From NCBI RefSeq assembly GCF_000412635.1, contig NZ_ASTG01000009.1, positions 62,001-126,000 on the forward strand: a stretch of DNA of 64,000 nucleotides, given 5' to 3'. The translations under genes were made by a program, and so were the position numbers. This document shows, one piece after another, positions 19,911 to 32,443 of the stretch; position 1 is the first letter of the stretch; each line of letters starts with the position of its first letter. Source of the DNA: Sphingobium bisphenolivorans (lineage in GTDB: Bacteria > Pseudomonadota > Alphaproteobacteria > Sphingomonadales > Sphingomonadaceae). Below the pieces are notes generated by a model. It saw only the letters and a list, made by a program, of their open reading frames with translations. It searched no databases and was not told the DNA's origin.

Positions 19911-19942
19911 GGCCGCAAGCGTAATTTACTATGCTTGCGGCC
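19911..19942 (-). terminator. hairpin between eno and ftsB
   Basis: GGCCGCAAGC (19911-19920) pairs perfectly with GCTTGCGGCC (19933-19942) around an AT-rich 12-base loop, 18 bp after the eno stop. There is no U run on the minus strand, so it may attenuate or stabilise the eno transcript instead of fully ending it. Confidence 0.5.
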
Positions 19943-19960
19943 GACTGCCGGAAATTTAAC

Positions 19961-21325
<1,365 letters not shown>

Positions 21326-21445
21326 TCAAAAATGCCGATGCTCAAAATAGTAACGGCAACGGAACTGTGTCCAGCGCGAAGCATTAGGAGGGGAACCGCC
21401 ACGCCGCTTCACGATGGCTCACCGTATCTTGAGGAGACTAGAAGG

Positions 21446-22063
21446 ATGGTCGATACCCCGGAAACGCCCGCACCCAAGGGCCCCAAGAAAACCGGTGCGA
21501 AAGCCGACGAGGGCCAGGCCGCCGACACCGCATCGACATCGACGCTGGTAGAGGCCGAGCCTGAAAAGATCGCAGCCACCCGCTCGACTTCTACGGGCAA
21601 TGCCAACGGCGACGGCGCCGCCTCGCACGGCTGGGCCGCGCAGATCGCGCCCTTGAAGGCGCAGGCTGAAAAGGCGGCAAAGTCCGCGGCCGAAAAGTTC
21701 AATGCCGTCGATTGGAAGACGCATCTTGATCCGCTGAAGGATCAGGCTTCGCAGACCGCCCGATCGGCCGCGGGTGTCGCCAAGGACAAGACGGGTTCGG
21801 CGATGCAGAGCCTTGCCAAGCTGATCACGGACACGGCTGGCACGGTCGATGCGAAGCTTGGCCCGCAATATGGCGATTATGCCCGGCAGGCGGCGGAATC
21901 GGTCGCTGGCGCGGCCAAGTCCCTGGACAGCAAGGATGTCGACCAACTGATGGACGAGGCGCGCGATTTCGTGCGCAAAAGTCCCGCCGTCGCGATCGGG
22001 GCAGCCGCTGTCGTCGGCTTCGTCCTGATGCGCCTTGCCAAGGGATCGGACGAAGAGTCCTGA
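21446..22063 (+). CDS. DUF883/ElaB-like C-tail-anchored protein
   Basis: A 205-residue protein, first of a four-gene cluster. ATG 21446 has GAGGAGACTAGAAGG upstream. The N-terminal half is low-complexity (Ala, Thr, Lys, Glu). The middle is Ala/Lys-rich amphipathic helix (PLKAQAEKAAKSAAEKFNA). The end has the DUF883-like pattern RDFVRKSPAVAIGAAAVVGF, a C-terminal membrane anchor after a short motif, followed by a charged tail. Relatives ElaB/YqjD of E. coli are membrane-anchored, stress-linked, ribosome-associated proteins. The similarity is in architecture, so the family call is moderate. Confidence 0.7.
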   Translation: MVDTPETPAPKGPKKTGAKADEGQAADTASTSTLVEAEPEKIAATRSTSTGNANGDGAASHGWAAQIAPLKAQAEKAAKSAAEKFNAVDWKTHLDPLKDQASQTARSAAGVAKDKTGSAMQSLAKLITDTAGTVDAKLGPQYGDYARQAAESVAGAAKSLDSKDVDQLMDEARDFVRKSPAVAIGAAAVVGFVLMRLAKGSDEES

Positions 22064-22071
22064 GCATCACG

Positions 22072-22491
22072 GTGACCGACCCCCATGCAGGTCCCCTTTC
22101 CGGGACGGAGGAAATGTTGACAGAGGATGCGACCCTAGTGGCAGAGGCGCCACAGCTCGACGGGCAGGATGACTCCGTCAAACAGGTTCTTTCGCGCCTC
22201 TACGCGGATGGACGGGCCTACGCCGAAGCGGAGATTGAAAAGCAGAAGCTGCGCGCGGGCCTGGTCACGACGGGCGTGCGCAATGCAGCGATCCTTGCCG
22301 TCCTTGGCGGGGCGCTTGCCTTTGCCAGCCTGATCGCTCTGCTGGTGGGCGTCGTGCTGACGCTTGCGCCCCTGATTGGCGCTGGCTGGGCCACGCTCGC
22401 CGTTGTCGGCGGCGCCCTGGTGATAGCAGTGATCCTGCTGCTCGCCGCCAAATCGCGCATCGATCATATGAAAAGGTCGATACGATCATGA
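22072..22491 (+). CDS. phage holin family / YqjE-like two-helix membrane protein
   Basis: A 139-residue protein starting at GTG 22072, 8 bp after the preceding stop. An acidic N-terminus is followed by a helix (VLSRLYADGRAYAEAEIEKQ) and two hydrophobic segments (AILAVLGGALAFASLIALLV and WATLAVVGGALVIAVILLLA) with a basic end. This matches DUF1469/YqjE proteins, often filed as putative actinobacteriophage holin superfamily. It overlaps the next gene (ATGA). Confidence 0.75.
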   Translation: MTDPHAGPLSGTEEMLTEDATLVAEAPQLDGQDDSVKQVLSRLYADGRAYAEAEIEKQKLRAGLVTTGVRNAAILAVLGGALAFASLIALLVGVVLTLAPLIGAGWATLAVVGGALVIAVILLLAAKSRIDHMKRSIRS

Positions 22492-22811
22492 GCCAGGAAG
22501 AACTGTATCGGCAGGCGTCCGTCCGGGCTGACGAGCGGAAAGCAGCGTTCCTGTCCGCCGCCCAGGTGGCGAAGGCGCGCGTTGCCCCCGCCCGGCTGAA
22601 GCAAGATGTGAGGGCAAAGGTCAGCGGCACCGTTCAGAATGGGGCGGCTTCCGCCGTCGCCAAGGTGCAGGAGCGACCGTTCGCCGCCGCTGCGGCTGGC
22701 GGCGCGCTGGGAATCTACCTGTTCCGCCGGCCCCTTTGGGCATTGTTACACCGCCTGTATGTTCGGGCACGAAATAGCACACCGGAAACTTCGGAGAAGG
22801 ACGATGGCTGA
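22488..22811 (+). CDS. small membrane-associated protein of the YqjK/DUF3618 type
   Basis: A 107-residue protein overlapping its neighbours on both sides. It has an N-terminal charged helix (ELYRQASVRADERKAAFLSA), a lysine- and alanine-rich stretch, and one hydrophobic segment (FAAAAAGGALGIYLFRRPLW). Layout resembles small third partners of YqjD-YqjE operons. Family not certain. Confidence 0.65.
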   Translation: MSQEELYRQASVRADERKAAFLSAAQVAKARVAPARLKQDVRAKVSGTVQNGAASAVAKVQERPFAAAAAGGALGIYLFRRPLWALLHRLYVRARNSTPETSEKDDG

Positions 22812-23412
22812 TATCCGCTCTCAACTGACCAGGGCTCGCGATGCGGCCAATGACATGGCCGAAACGGCCTCGGGCAAATTCAGGGACTCCCGCGACAGGG
22901 CGAAGGAAGGCGCGACCGAGCTGATACAAGCTGGCCGCGAGCGCGCATCCGACGCCCGCGAACGCGCAAGTGCCGCCTATGACGATGCGCGCGATCGCTC
23001 GCAGCGGATCGCGACGCGCGCCAATGAAATTGTGCAGGAACATCCCATCGCGGCTGTTGCCGGCGCGGTGGCTGCCGGCGCGGTGATCGCCTGGATGTTC
23101 CCCAAGAGCCGGGCGGCGATGAAGGCACTTCCGGCGATCGTCTCCACGGCCGGAGCCCGGCTTGCCGAGGCTGCGGTTGCGGCGCGGGAGAGTGCGGCCG
23201 AAAGCGCCCAGCAGCTCAAGAGCAGCGCAGGCGACGCGCTCCATGGCGCGAGTGAGAGCGTCAAGGACACCGCCGCTTCCCTCACCAACTCGGCGAAGTC
23301 CGCTGACATCAGCGGCAATGCCTCGCGCCTCGCCGATGAGGTCGTCACGCTGGTGTCGGACAAGATCGACGCGATCGGCGAAGCGTTGAAGGCCCGGTTG
23401 CCGAAAAGGTAA
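22804..23412 (+). CDS. second DUF883/ElaB-like helical protein
   Basis: A 202-residue protein starting at ATG 22804, overlapping the previous stop by 8 bases. It is almost all alanine-rich amphipathic helix with heptad-like repeats (RARDAANDMAETASGKFRDS, RERASDARERASAAYDDARD). The central EIVQEHPIAAVAGAVAAGAV is a DUF883-like anchor motif (the usual VRENP-type start is EIVQEHP here). A second helical half follows with AAESAQQLKSSAGDALHGA. The anchor is central instead of C-terminal, which is unusual for ElaB/YqjD. It probably acts with the three preceding genes in the envelope. Confidence 0.7.
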   Translation: MADIRSQLTRARDAANDMAETASGKFRDSRDRAKEGATELIQAGRERASDARERASAAYDDARDRSQRIATRANEIVQEHPIAAVAGAVAAGAVIAWMFPKSRAAMKALPAIVSTAGARLAEAAVAARESAAESAQQLKSSAGDALHGASESVKDTAASLTNSAKSADISGNASRLADEVVTLVSDKIDAIGEALKARLPKR

Positions 23413-23518
23413 TCGGCCTGCCGGTAATAGCACGCCATATCCGCCGCCGGCACGCTTGGAGCTGTGCCGGCGGGCTGCTATCACCGCCGCTCACTCAACA
23501 GGAGATAATCAAGCTACC

Positions 23519-23743
23519 ATGAGCAAGCTGCACTTGGTGATGGGCGGTCGCGTGAAGGATCCGCAGACGCTGGAGTTCGACGATTTGAATTCCATCGAGG
23601 TGGTGGGAATATTCCCCGACTATGCTTCGGCTGAAAATGCCTGGCGCGGGGCGGCGCAGCGCACCGTCGATGATGCCGAGATGCGCTATGTGATCGTGCA
23701 TCTGCATCGCTTGCTGGAGCCCGACCTGCCGCCGGCCAAGTAA
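23519..23743 (+). CDS. DUF4170 domain protein
   Basis: A 74-residue protein recognisable as DUF4170 by LVMGGRVKDPQTLEFDDL, VVGIFPDYASAENAWRG and AEMRYVIVHLHRLLEP. The family is small, soluble and widespread in alphaproteobacteria, with no known function. The start at 23519 has AGGAG about 12 nt upstream; frame before this Met is not family-like. It converges on the rhomboid gene with 7 bp between stops. Confidence 0.85.
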   Translation: MSKLHLVMGGRVKDPQTLEFDDLNSIEVVGIFPDYASAENAWRGAAQRTVDDAEMRYVIVHLHRLLEPDLPPAK

Positions 23744-23750
23744 CAGTCAG

Positions 23751-24422
23751 TCAGGATTGGGGCTGCGACTTCTTCCGGAAGCGCCACAGAAGCAGCGGGC
23801 GCGTAAGCGCAAGCCCCACCAGAAAGCCGCCAATATGTGCGGCGATTGCGATCTGACCCAGATCGCCCAGACCGCCTCCTGCTCCGCCGGAAGTAGCCAG
23901 ACCGATCATCAACTGAATGCCGATCCAGCTTGCGGCGAGCCAGAGCGCGCGCACGAGATTGGCCGAGAGCGGTCCGATCCTTCGCACATTCTGCTGGCTG
24001 TAAAGCAGCGCATAGGTCGCGATGATGGCGGAAATGGCGCCGCTCGCGCCAACCATGGGGTTGGGGGAATGGGGATCGATCGCCCATTGCAGGGCCGTCG
24101 CACCATAGGCGCCTGCGACGTAGAGGATGAGCGTCGCGCCCTTGCCCAGCACTTGCTCCACCTGCCGGCCGCAGAAAAGGAACATGAACAGGTTGAACCC
24201 GACATGCAGCCAGTTTGCATGAACCAGCGTGCAACTGATCGGGGTCAGCCAGACCGGCACTGCCGCCATTCCGGCCAGAAGAGCGCCATCCTCGATCCGC
24301 GCCGGGATGAAACCGGCGATGATCGCGGCATTATCCACCTGCCCTGCCAGATAGATCAACAGGAAGGCGACGAATGTGATCGCCGCGATCCCGTTGGTCA
24401 TGCGGCCAGCAGGCAGCTTCAT
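23751..24422 (-). CDS. rhomboid family intramembrane serine protease
   Basis: A 223-residue membrane protein with about six hydrophobic segments. The catalytic Ser is in GASGAIS (Ser about 128) and the partner His in AAHIGGFLVG (His about 196). The HVGFNLFMF segment gives the HxxxN oxyanion motif (residues about 73-77). The start at ATG 24422 lies 4 bp after the greA stop, so the two are co-transcribed. The frame is open upstream into greA, but those residues are greA shadow. Its substrate is unknown. Confidence 0.92.
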   Translation of the reverse strand: MKLPAGRMTNGIAAITFVAFLLIYLAGQVDNAAIIAGFIPARIEDGALLAGMAAVPVWLTPISCTLVHANWLHVGFNLFMFLFCGRQVEQVLGKGATLILYVAGAYGATALQWAIDPHSPNPMVGASGAISAIIATYALLYSQQNVRRIGPLSANLVRALWLAASWIGIQLMIGLATSGGAGGGLGDLGQIAIAAHIGGFLVGLALTRPLLLWRFRKKSQPQS

Positions 24423-24426
24423 GGCA

Positions 24427-24903
24427 TCAAATGAAATCGATTTTGTCGACCAGGTAGAATTTGTCCCCCGAAGGAACGGACACTTCGACCTCTTCACCGA
24501 TCTGGCGGCCGATCAGCGCCCGGCCGAGCGGGCTGTTATAGCTGATCATGCCAGCCTTGGCGTCCGCCTCGGCCTGACCCACGATCTGATATTTGACCGG
24601 CTTGTCGTCCTCATCGAGCAGCGTGACCGTCGCGCCGAACACGATCTTGTCGCCCGACAGCGTCGTCGGGTCGATGATCTGGGCGCGGGACAGCTTGTCT
24701 TCCAAGTCGGCAATGGTCGCCTCTACTTGGCCCTGACGTTCCTTGGCCGCATGATATTCGGCATTTTCGGAAAGGTCGCCATGCGCGCGGGCTTCCTCGA
24801 TGGCGTCCACGATCAGGGGCCGCTCGGCCTTCAGTTCGCGGAGCTGCGCATTGAGCTTGTCATAGCCCATTTGCAGCATCGGCATCTTCTCGACGGTCGC
24901 CAT
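24427..24903 (-). CDS. greA: transcription elongation factor GreA
   Basis: A 158-residue factor that stimulates RNA polymerase to cleave backtracked transcripts. It has the N-terminal coiled coil with [20 protein letters not shown], the conserved tip [15 protein letters not shown] and the C-terminal FKBP-like domain with [19 protein letters not shown] and [10 protein letters not shown]. It is the third member of the carB-greA-rhomboid run on the minus strand (81 bp from carB), a common alphaproteobacterial order. Confidence 0.97.
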   Translation of the reverse strand: MATVEKMPMLQMGYDKLNAQLRELKAERPLIVDAIEEARAHGDLSENAEYHAAKERQGQVEATIADLEDKLSRAQIIDPTTLSGDKIVFGATVTLLDEDDKPVKYQIVGQAEADAKAGMISYNSPLGRALIGRQIGEEVEVSVPSGDKFYLVDKIDFI

Positions 24904-24984
24904 TATTGCAAATCCTTCGTCAAAACTTCCCTTTGGCGGCCCCGACCTTGGAGCAACCCGCAGCGTGCTTCCTTGTGCAGGGGA

Positions 24985-28320
<3,336 letters not shown>

Positions 28321-28379
28321 TATTCGGCCTCTGGTTTAACGGTGGAAGGCGCTGGCGCGCACAATGGACGAAATGGCGA

Positions 28380-28748
28380 TCAATGAACTTGTCCGGACCG
28401 GACCTCGCAGCCCCAGCCGTCATATTCGACGCCGCAGAGGATTTCGATCTGGAGGCACTTCTTCGTCAGGGCGCGGATCGACTGTTCATCGACCGGCTGC
28501 ACGCATTCGAGGAAGAGGAACAGGTCGCCATCTTCATCCTCTTCGCGATCTAGTTCGATGAAGCCAAACTGGCTGGCGATCGTCAGGACGCGCTTGAAAT
28601 CCTTTTCGCTGCCCTTGAAGCTGACGTCGACCGGCCGCGCGATGCGCGCCACGTCGCCATTCGCCGCGAGATTGGCGAGGACGGACTTGTCCGCCTCCCA
28701 CTCTGCCGCGAGGCGGGCTTCGTCAACGGGGGGCAGGTCGAGGCTCAC
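28380..28748 (-). CDS. RraB-like protein (ribonuclease E regulator B family) between carA and carB
   Basis: A 122-residue acidic protein. It starts at GTG 28748, overlapping the carA stop by 4 bases (GTGA), so translation is coupled to carA. The features VSFKGSEKDFKRVLTIASQF, DGDLFLFLECVQPVDE and the C-terminal EYDGWGCEV match the RraB fold, whose E. coli member ends in a DYDGWGT motif. RraB binds and restrains RNase E. The same domain occurs in many proteins of unknown role, so RNase E control is a possibility and not shown. Confidence 0.72.
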   Translation of the reverse strand: MSLDLPPVDEARLAAEWEADKSVLANLAANGDVARIARPVDVSFKGSEKDFKRVLTIASQFGFIELDREEDEDGDLFLFLECVQPVDEQSIRALTKKCLQIEILCGVEYDGWGCEVRSGQVH

Positions 28749-29908
28749 TTAAGCCCCTCGACGAAGCGCTGGAACAGGTAGAAGCTGTCCTGAGGGCCGG
28801 GCGAGGCTTCGGGGTGATACTGGACCGAGAAGGCCTTTTTATCCGTCAGTTCGATGCCGCAGTTGCTGCCGTCGAAGAGCGACACATGGGTCGGCTTCAC
28901 ATTGGCGGGCAGCGTGTCGGCGTCGACCGCGAAGCCGTGGTTCATCGATGTGATCTCGACCAGACCGTCCGACAGGCGCTTGACCGGGTGGTTGGCGCCG
29001 CGATGGCCCTGGTGCATCTTGATCGTCTTCGCGCCGGCGGCGAGCGCCAGCATCTGGTGGCCGAGGCAGATGCCGAAGACGGGCTTGTCGGCTTCCAATA
29101 CCTTCTGGATGACGGGGACGGCATGTTCGCCGGTCGCGGCCGGATCGCCGGGGCCGTTGGAGAGGAAGACGCCGTCGGGCTGCTGTTCCATCACCTGCTC
29201 GAAGCTGGCGGTGGCGGGGAGCACGGTGACGCGGGCGCCGGCCTTTACCAGATTGCGGAAGATATTGTTCTTCGCGCCATAATCGATCGCGACGACATGG
29301 GGGCGGCTATCCTCTGCCTCATCCTTGCCGTAGCCGAAGCCCAGCTTCCACACGCCGTCCTTCCAGAGGCGGCTTTCCTTGGCGGAGACTTCGATGGCGA
29401 GGTCCATGCCTTCGAGGCCCGGCCAGGCCGCAGCCTTGGCAGCGAGGGCGTCGAGGTCGAACTTGCCTTCGGGATCATGGGCGATGACGACATTGGGCGC
29501 GCCCTTCAGGCGGATCAGCCTAGTCAGCGCGCGGGTGTCGACACCGGCGAGGCCAATGCGGCCATTCTCGCGCATCCACTGGTCGAAAGGCTCGACATTG
29601 CGGAAGTTGCTGGGCGCGGTCACGTCCTGCCGCACGATGCAGCCGAGCGCGTGGGGCAGGTCCGCCTCCACATCGTCCAGGTTCGTGCCGACATTGCCGA
29701 TATGTGGGAAAGTGAAATTGATGATCTGGCCCGCGTAGGAAGGATCGGTCATGATCTCCTGATAGCCGGTGATCGAGGTGTTGAAGCACAGCTCGCCCAC
29801 CGCTTCACCCACCGCGCCGAACCCGCGACCGAAGACGGCCGAGCCATCGGCAAAAACCACCACCCCTGTCGCTCCTTTGGGCACAATGAGGGTCTTGGCG
29901 TCAGCCAT
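28745..29908 (-). CDS. carA: carbamoyl-phosphate synthase small (glutaminase) subunit
   Basis: A 387-residue subunit that hydrolyses glutamine and passes ammonia to CarB. The class I glutaminase domain shows the nucleophile in VFGICLGHQMLALAAG (Cys) and the His/Glu pair in FSVQYHPEASPGP. The N-terminal CarA domain shows VGELCFNTSITGYQEIMTDP. Two starts are possible: ATG 29908 (MADAK, 10 nt from AAGGA) and ATG 29914 (MTMADAK, 4 nt from it). The first is preferred for spacing. It heads the carA-rraB-like-carB run and diverges from yqeY. Confidence 0.96.
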   Translation of the reverse strand: MADAKTLIVPKGATGVVVFADGSAVFGRGFGAVGEAVGELCFNTSITGYQEIMTDPSYAGQIINFTFPHIGNVGTNLDDVEADLPHALGCIVRQDVTAPSNFRNVEPFDQWMRENGRIGLAGVDTRALTRLIRLKGAPNVVIAHDPEGKFDLDALAAKAAAWPGLEGMDLAIEVSAKESRLWKDGVWKLGFGYGKDEAEDSRPHVVAIDYGAKNNIFRNLVKAGARVTVLPATASFEQVMEQQPDGVFLSNGPGDPAATGEHAVPVIQKVLEADKPVFGICLGHQMLALAAGAKTIKMHQGHRGANHPVKRLSDGLVEITSMNHGFAVDADTLPANVKPTHVSLFDGSNCGIELTDKKAFSVQYHPEASPGPQDSFYLFQRFVEGLK

Positions 29909-30062
29909 GGTCATATCGTCCTTTATGCTTTTGCGGGAACCCGTCTGGAGCGGGTTAAACGGCCGGTCACCTATGCCCTGCGCCCCGCGCGGTCAACCGC
30001 TGTTAAAAATCTCTTTTGACGTTATATCTGATCCTTTCCCGACAGACAGGATTCATTCGCCT

Positions 30063-30515
30063 ATGATTCGCGATGCTATCAAGAGTGCGCAGGTAGAAGC
30101 CATGAAAGCCGGCGAGAAGGATCGCCTGGCCGCCGTGCGGCTGATCCTCGCCAAGCTCAAGGACCGCGACATCGAACTGCGCACCGCCTCCAGCGTGCCC
30201 GAAGATGACACTATCGTGGTCGAGGTTCTCCAGAAGATGGCGAAGCAGCGCCGCGAATCCATCGAAATGTTCCGCAATGGCGGGCGCGACGAACTGGCGG
30301 CCAGGGAGCAGGCGGAACTGGATGTGATCGACAGCTTCCTGCCGCAGCAGCTGAGCGAGGGCGAGACCAGGGCCGCGATCGAGGGGATCAAGGCCGAGGT
30401 GAATGCCGCGAGCGTCAAGGATATGGGCAAGGTCATGGCCGTGCTCAAGGAACGGCACGGCTCGGTGATCGACATGAGCAAGGCCAGCGGGTTGGTGAAG
30501 GCAGCGCTTTCCTGA
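30063..30515 (+). CDS. yqeY: GatB/YqeY domain protein
   Basis: A 150-residue protein of the YqeY family, related to the C-terminal tRNA-binding domain of GatB. Typical parts are MKAGEKDRLAAVRLILAKLK, VVEVLQKMAKQRRESIEMF, ELDVIDSFLPQQLSEGE and GKVMAVLKERHGSVIDMSKA. Stand-alone YqeY proteins are widespread but lack a firm role. It is 13 bp before dnaG, so it belongs to the yqeY-dnaG-rpoD unit, where it takes the place held by rpsU in enterobacteria. Confidence 0.93.
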   Translation: MIRDAIKSAQVEAMKAGEKDRLAAVRLILAKLKDRDIELRTASSVPEDDTIVVEVLQKMAKQRRESIEMFRNGGRDELAAREQAELDVIDSFLPQQLSEGETRAAIEGIKAEVNAASVKDMGKVMAVLKERHGSVIDMSKASGLVKAALS

Positions 30516-30528
30516 GATTAGGAACTTC

Positions 30529-32400
30529 GTGAGTCTCTCCCCCGCCTTCCTCGATGAACTGCGCGCGCGGACGTCGCTGTCCACGCTGATCGGTCGCTCC
30601 GTGAAGGTGCAGAAGGCGGGCCGCGAATATAAGGCGTGCTGCCCCTTCCATAACGAAAAGACGCCCAGCTTCACGATCAACGACGAGAAGGGCTTCTACC
30701 ACTGCTTCGGCTGCGGGGCGCATGGCGACGCGATCCGGTGGATGACCGATCAACGCGGCCTGCCCTTCATGGAGGCCGTGAAAGAACTGGCGCAGGCAGC
30801 GGGCATGGACGTGCCCGCGCCCGACCCGCGCGCAGCGAAGCGGGCGGAGCAGGCAAAGGGGCTGCATGATGTCATGGCGGCGGCGCAGAGCTTCTTCGAG
30901 GATCAACTCGGCGGGATCGATGGAGCGGAGGCGCGGGATTATCTTGGCCGGCGCGGGATCAGCGATGCGACGCGGCGGGCATTCGGCTTTGGCTATTCGC
31001 CGGATTCGCGCGGCAGGCTGAAGACGGCGCTCAAGGACTTGGGCGAGCCCATGCTGATCGAGGCGGGGCTGCTGATCGACCCGGACGGCGAGCGCGACAG
31101 CTATGACCGGTTTCGCGGGCGGCTGATGCTGCCGATCCGGGACATCCGCGGGCGGGTCATCGCTTTTGGAGGGCGCATATTGGGCGCGGGGGAGCCCAAA
31201 TATCTGAATTCGCCGGACACGCCGCTCTTCGACAAGGGACGGACGCTCTATAATATCGATCGCGCCTCGCCTGCCAGCCGCCAGACCGGCCGCGTCATCG
31301 TCGTCGAAGGCTATATGGACGTGATCGCGCTGGCCCAGGCGGGCTTCGGGGAAGCCGTGGCGCCCCTCGGCACCGCGCTGACCGAGCATCAGATCGAGCG
31401 ACTGTGGAAAATGGCCGATGTGCCGCTGCTCTGCTTCGACGGGGATGCGGCCGGGCAGAAGGCGGCGATCCGGGCGGCGACGCGCGCCCTGCCCCTGCTG
31501 CGTCCTGGAATGAGCCTGGCCTTCGCGACACTGCCGGCGGGGCAGGACCCCGACGATCTGATCCGTGCGGAGGGCCCAGGGGCGATGGAGGCAGTCCTCG
31601 GCGCGGCCGAGCCGCTGGTCGAGCGGCTCTGGAAGTTCGAGCAGTCCGCCGCTCCGCTCGACACGCCGGAGCAGCGGGCGGCGCTTAAGCAGCGGCTGTC
31701 CGCCATCACCGAGGCCATCGCCCATCCCGATGTGCGGGCGCATTATGTCCATGCTTTCCGTGAGCGTTATGACGCGCTCTTCTTTGCGCGGCCGGCCTAT
31801 ACGCCCCGGCATCAGCGGATGACGGGGGCGCGATCCGGCTGGCAGCGCGACCGGCGCGGCAACTGGAAACCGCCCCTCCCCCCCGCCGGCAACGAAGCGC
31901 GGGCGATCGGCGCGAGCGGAATGGAACAGCGGCTGCTGCGGGCTATTCTGGCCAGTCTGCTGCGGCATCCAGAGCAGATCGCGCTCCACCGGGAAATGCT
32001 TTCCGGGCTGCGAATCGGCGACCCGCTGCTCGCCGAACTGCTGGCCGCGATGATCGCGGCGTCCTTCGGCAAAGAAACAGTTGAAACCGGTGCCCTCCTT
32101 ACCATATTGGGCCAAGGTGAAGTGTATAATATGGCGAAGGGGATGCTTCGGGCCGACACGTTCACATTCACCCCTCATAGGATGAAAGCCGATGCCGGTC
32201 GCGTGCAGCGCGATCTGGACGAAGCCATCCGCGTGATGGCGCAAGGACCGGAGCTGGAGGCGGCGTTGGCGGAAGCCACCCGGCGGGCGAGTGACGATCT
32301 CAACGAGGAAACCTTTGCCGAGCAGCAAAGGGTCCGTCAGTTGAAGCTGGATCATGATCGCCGCCTGGCGGAACTGGCGCAGTCCGAGGACATTGTTTGA
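30529..32400 (+). CDS. dnaG: DNA primase
   Basis: A 623-residue primase that lays RNA primers at the replication fork. It has the N-terminal zinc-binding domain (CCPFHNEKTPSF then FYHCFGCGAHGD), the RNA-polymerase core with DSRGRLKTALKD and RGRVIAFGGRILGAGEPKY, the Toprim motif VIVVEGYMDVIAL, and the DGDAAGQKAAIRA metal site. The C-terminal DnaB-binding region is less conserved, as usual. Start GTG 30529 has AGGAA upstream. Between yqeY and rpoD. Confidence 0.97.
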   Translation: MSLSPAFLDELRARTSLSTLIGRSVKVQKAGREYKACCPFHNEKTPSFTINDEKGFYHCFGCGAHGDAIRWMTDQRGLPFMEAVKELAQAAGMDVPAPDPRAAKRAEQAKGLHDVMAAAQSFFEDQLGGIDGAEARDYLGRRGISDATRRAFGFGYSPDSRGRLKTALKDLGEPMLIEAGLLIDPDGERDSYDRFRGRLMLPIRDIRGRVIAFGGRILGAGEPKYLNSPDTPLFDKGRTLYNIDRASPASRQTGRVIVVEGYMDVIALAQAGFGEAVAPLGTALTEHQIERLWKMADVPLLCFDGDAAGQKAAIRAATRALPLLRPGMSLAFATLPAGQDPDDLIRAEGPGAMEAVLGAAEPLVERLWKFEQSAAPLDTPEQRAALKQRLSAITEAIAHPDVRAHYVHAFRERYDALFFARPAYTPRHQRMTGARSGWQRDRRGNWKPPLPPAGNEARAIGASGMEQRLLRAILASLLRHPEQIALHREMLSGLRIGDPLLAELLAAMIAASFGKETVETGALLTILGQGEVYNMAKGMLRADTFTFTPHRMKADAGRVQRDLDEAIRVMAQGPELEAALAEATRRASDDLNEETFAEQQRVRQLKLDHDRRLAELAQSEDIV

Positions 32401-32443
32401 TTTTGGACCAGCCCGGAAGGGCCGGCGCAGTTAAGGCGATTAA

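Noticed and set aside
22072..22491. Holin gene as a sign of a prophage
   Set aside because: The protein is of the YqjE type and lies in a housekeeping-type membrane cluster. No lysin, capsid or integrase genes are nearby.
30445..32355. A 636-codon minus-strand open frame opposite dnaG
   Set aside because: Antisense shadow of the well-conserved primase gene.
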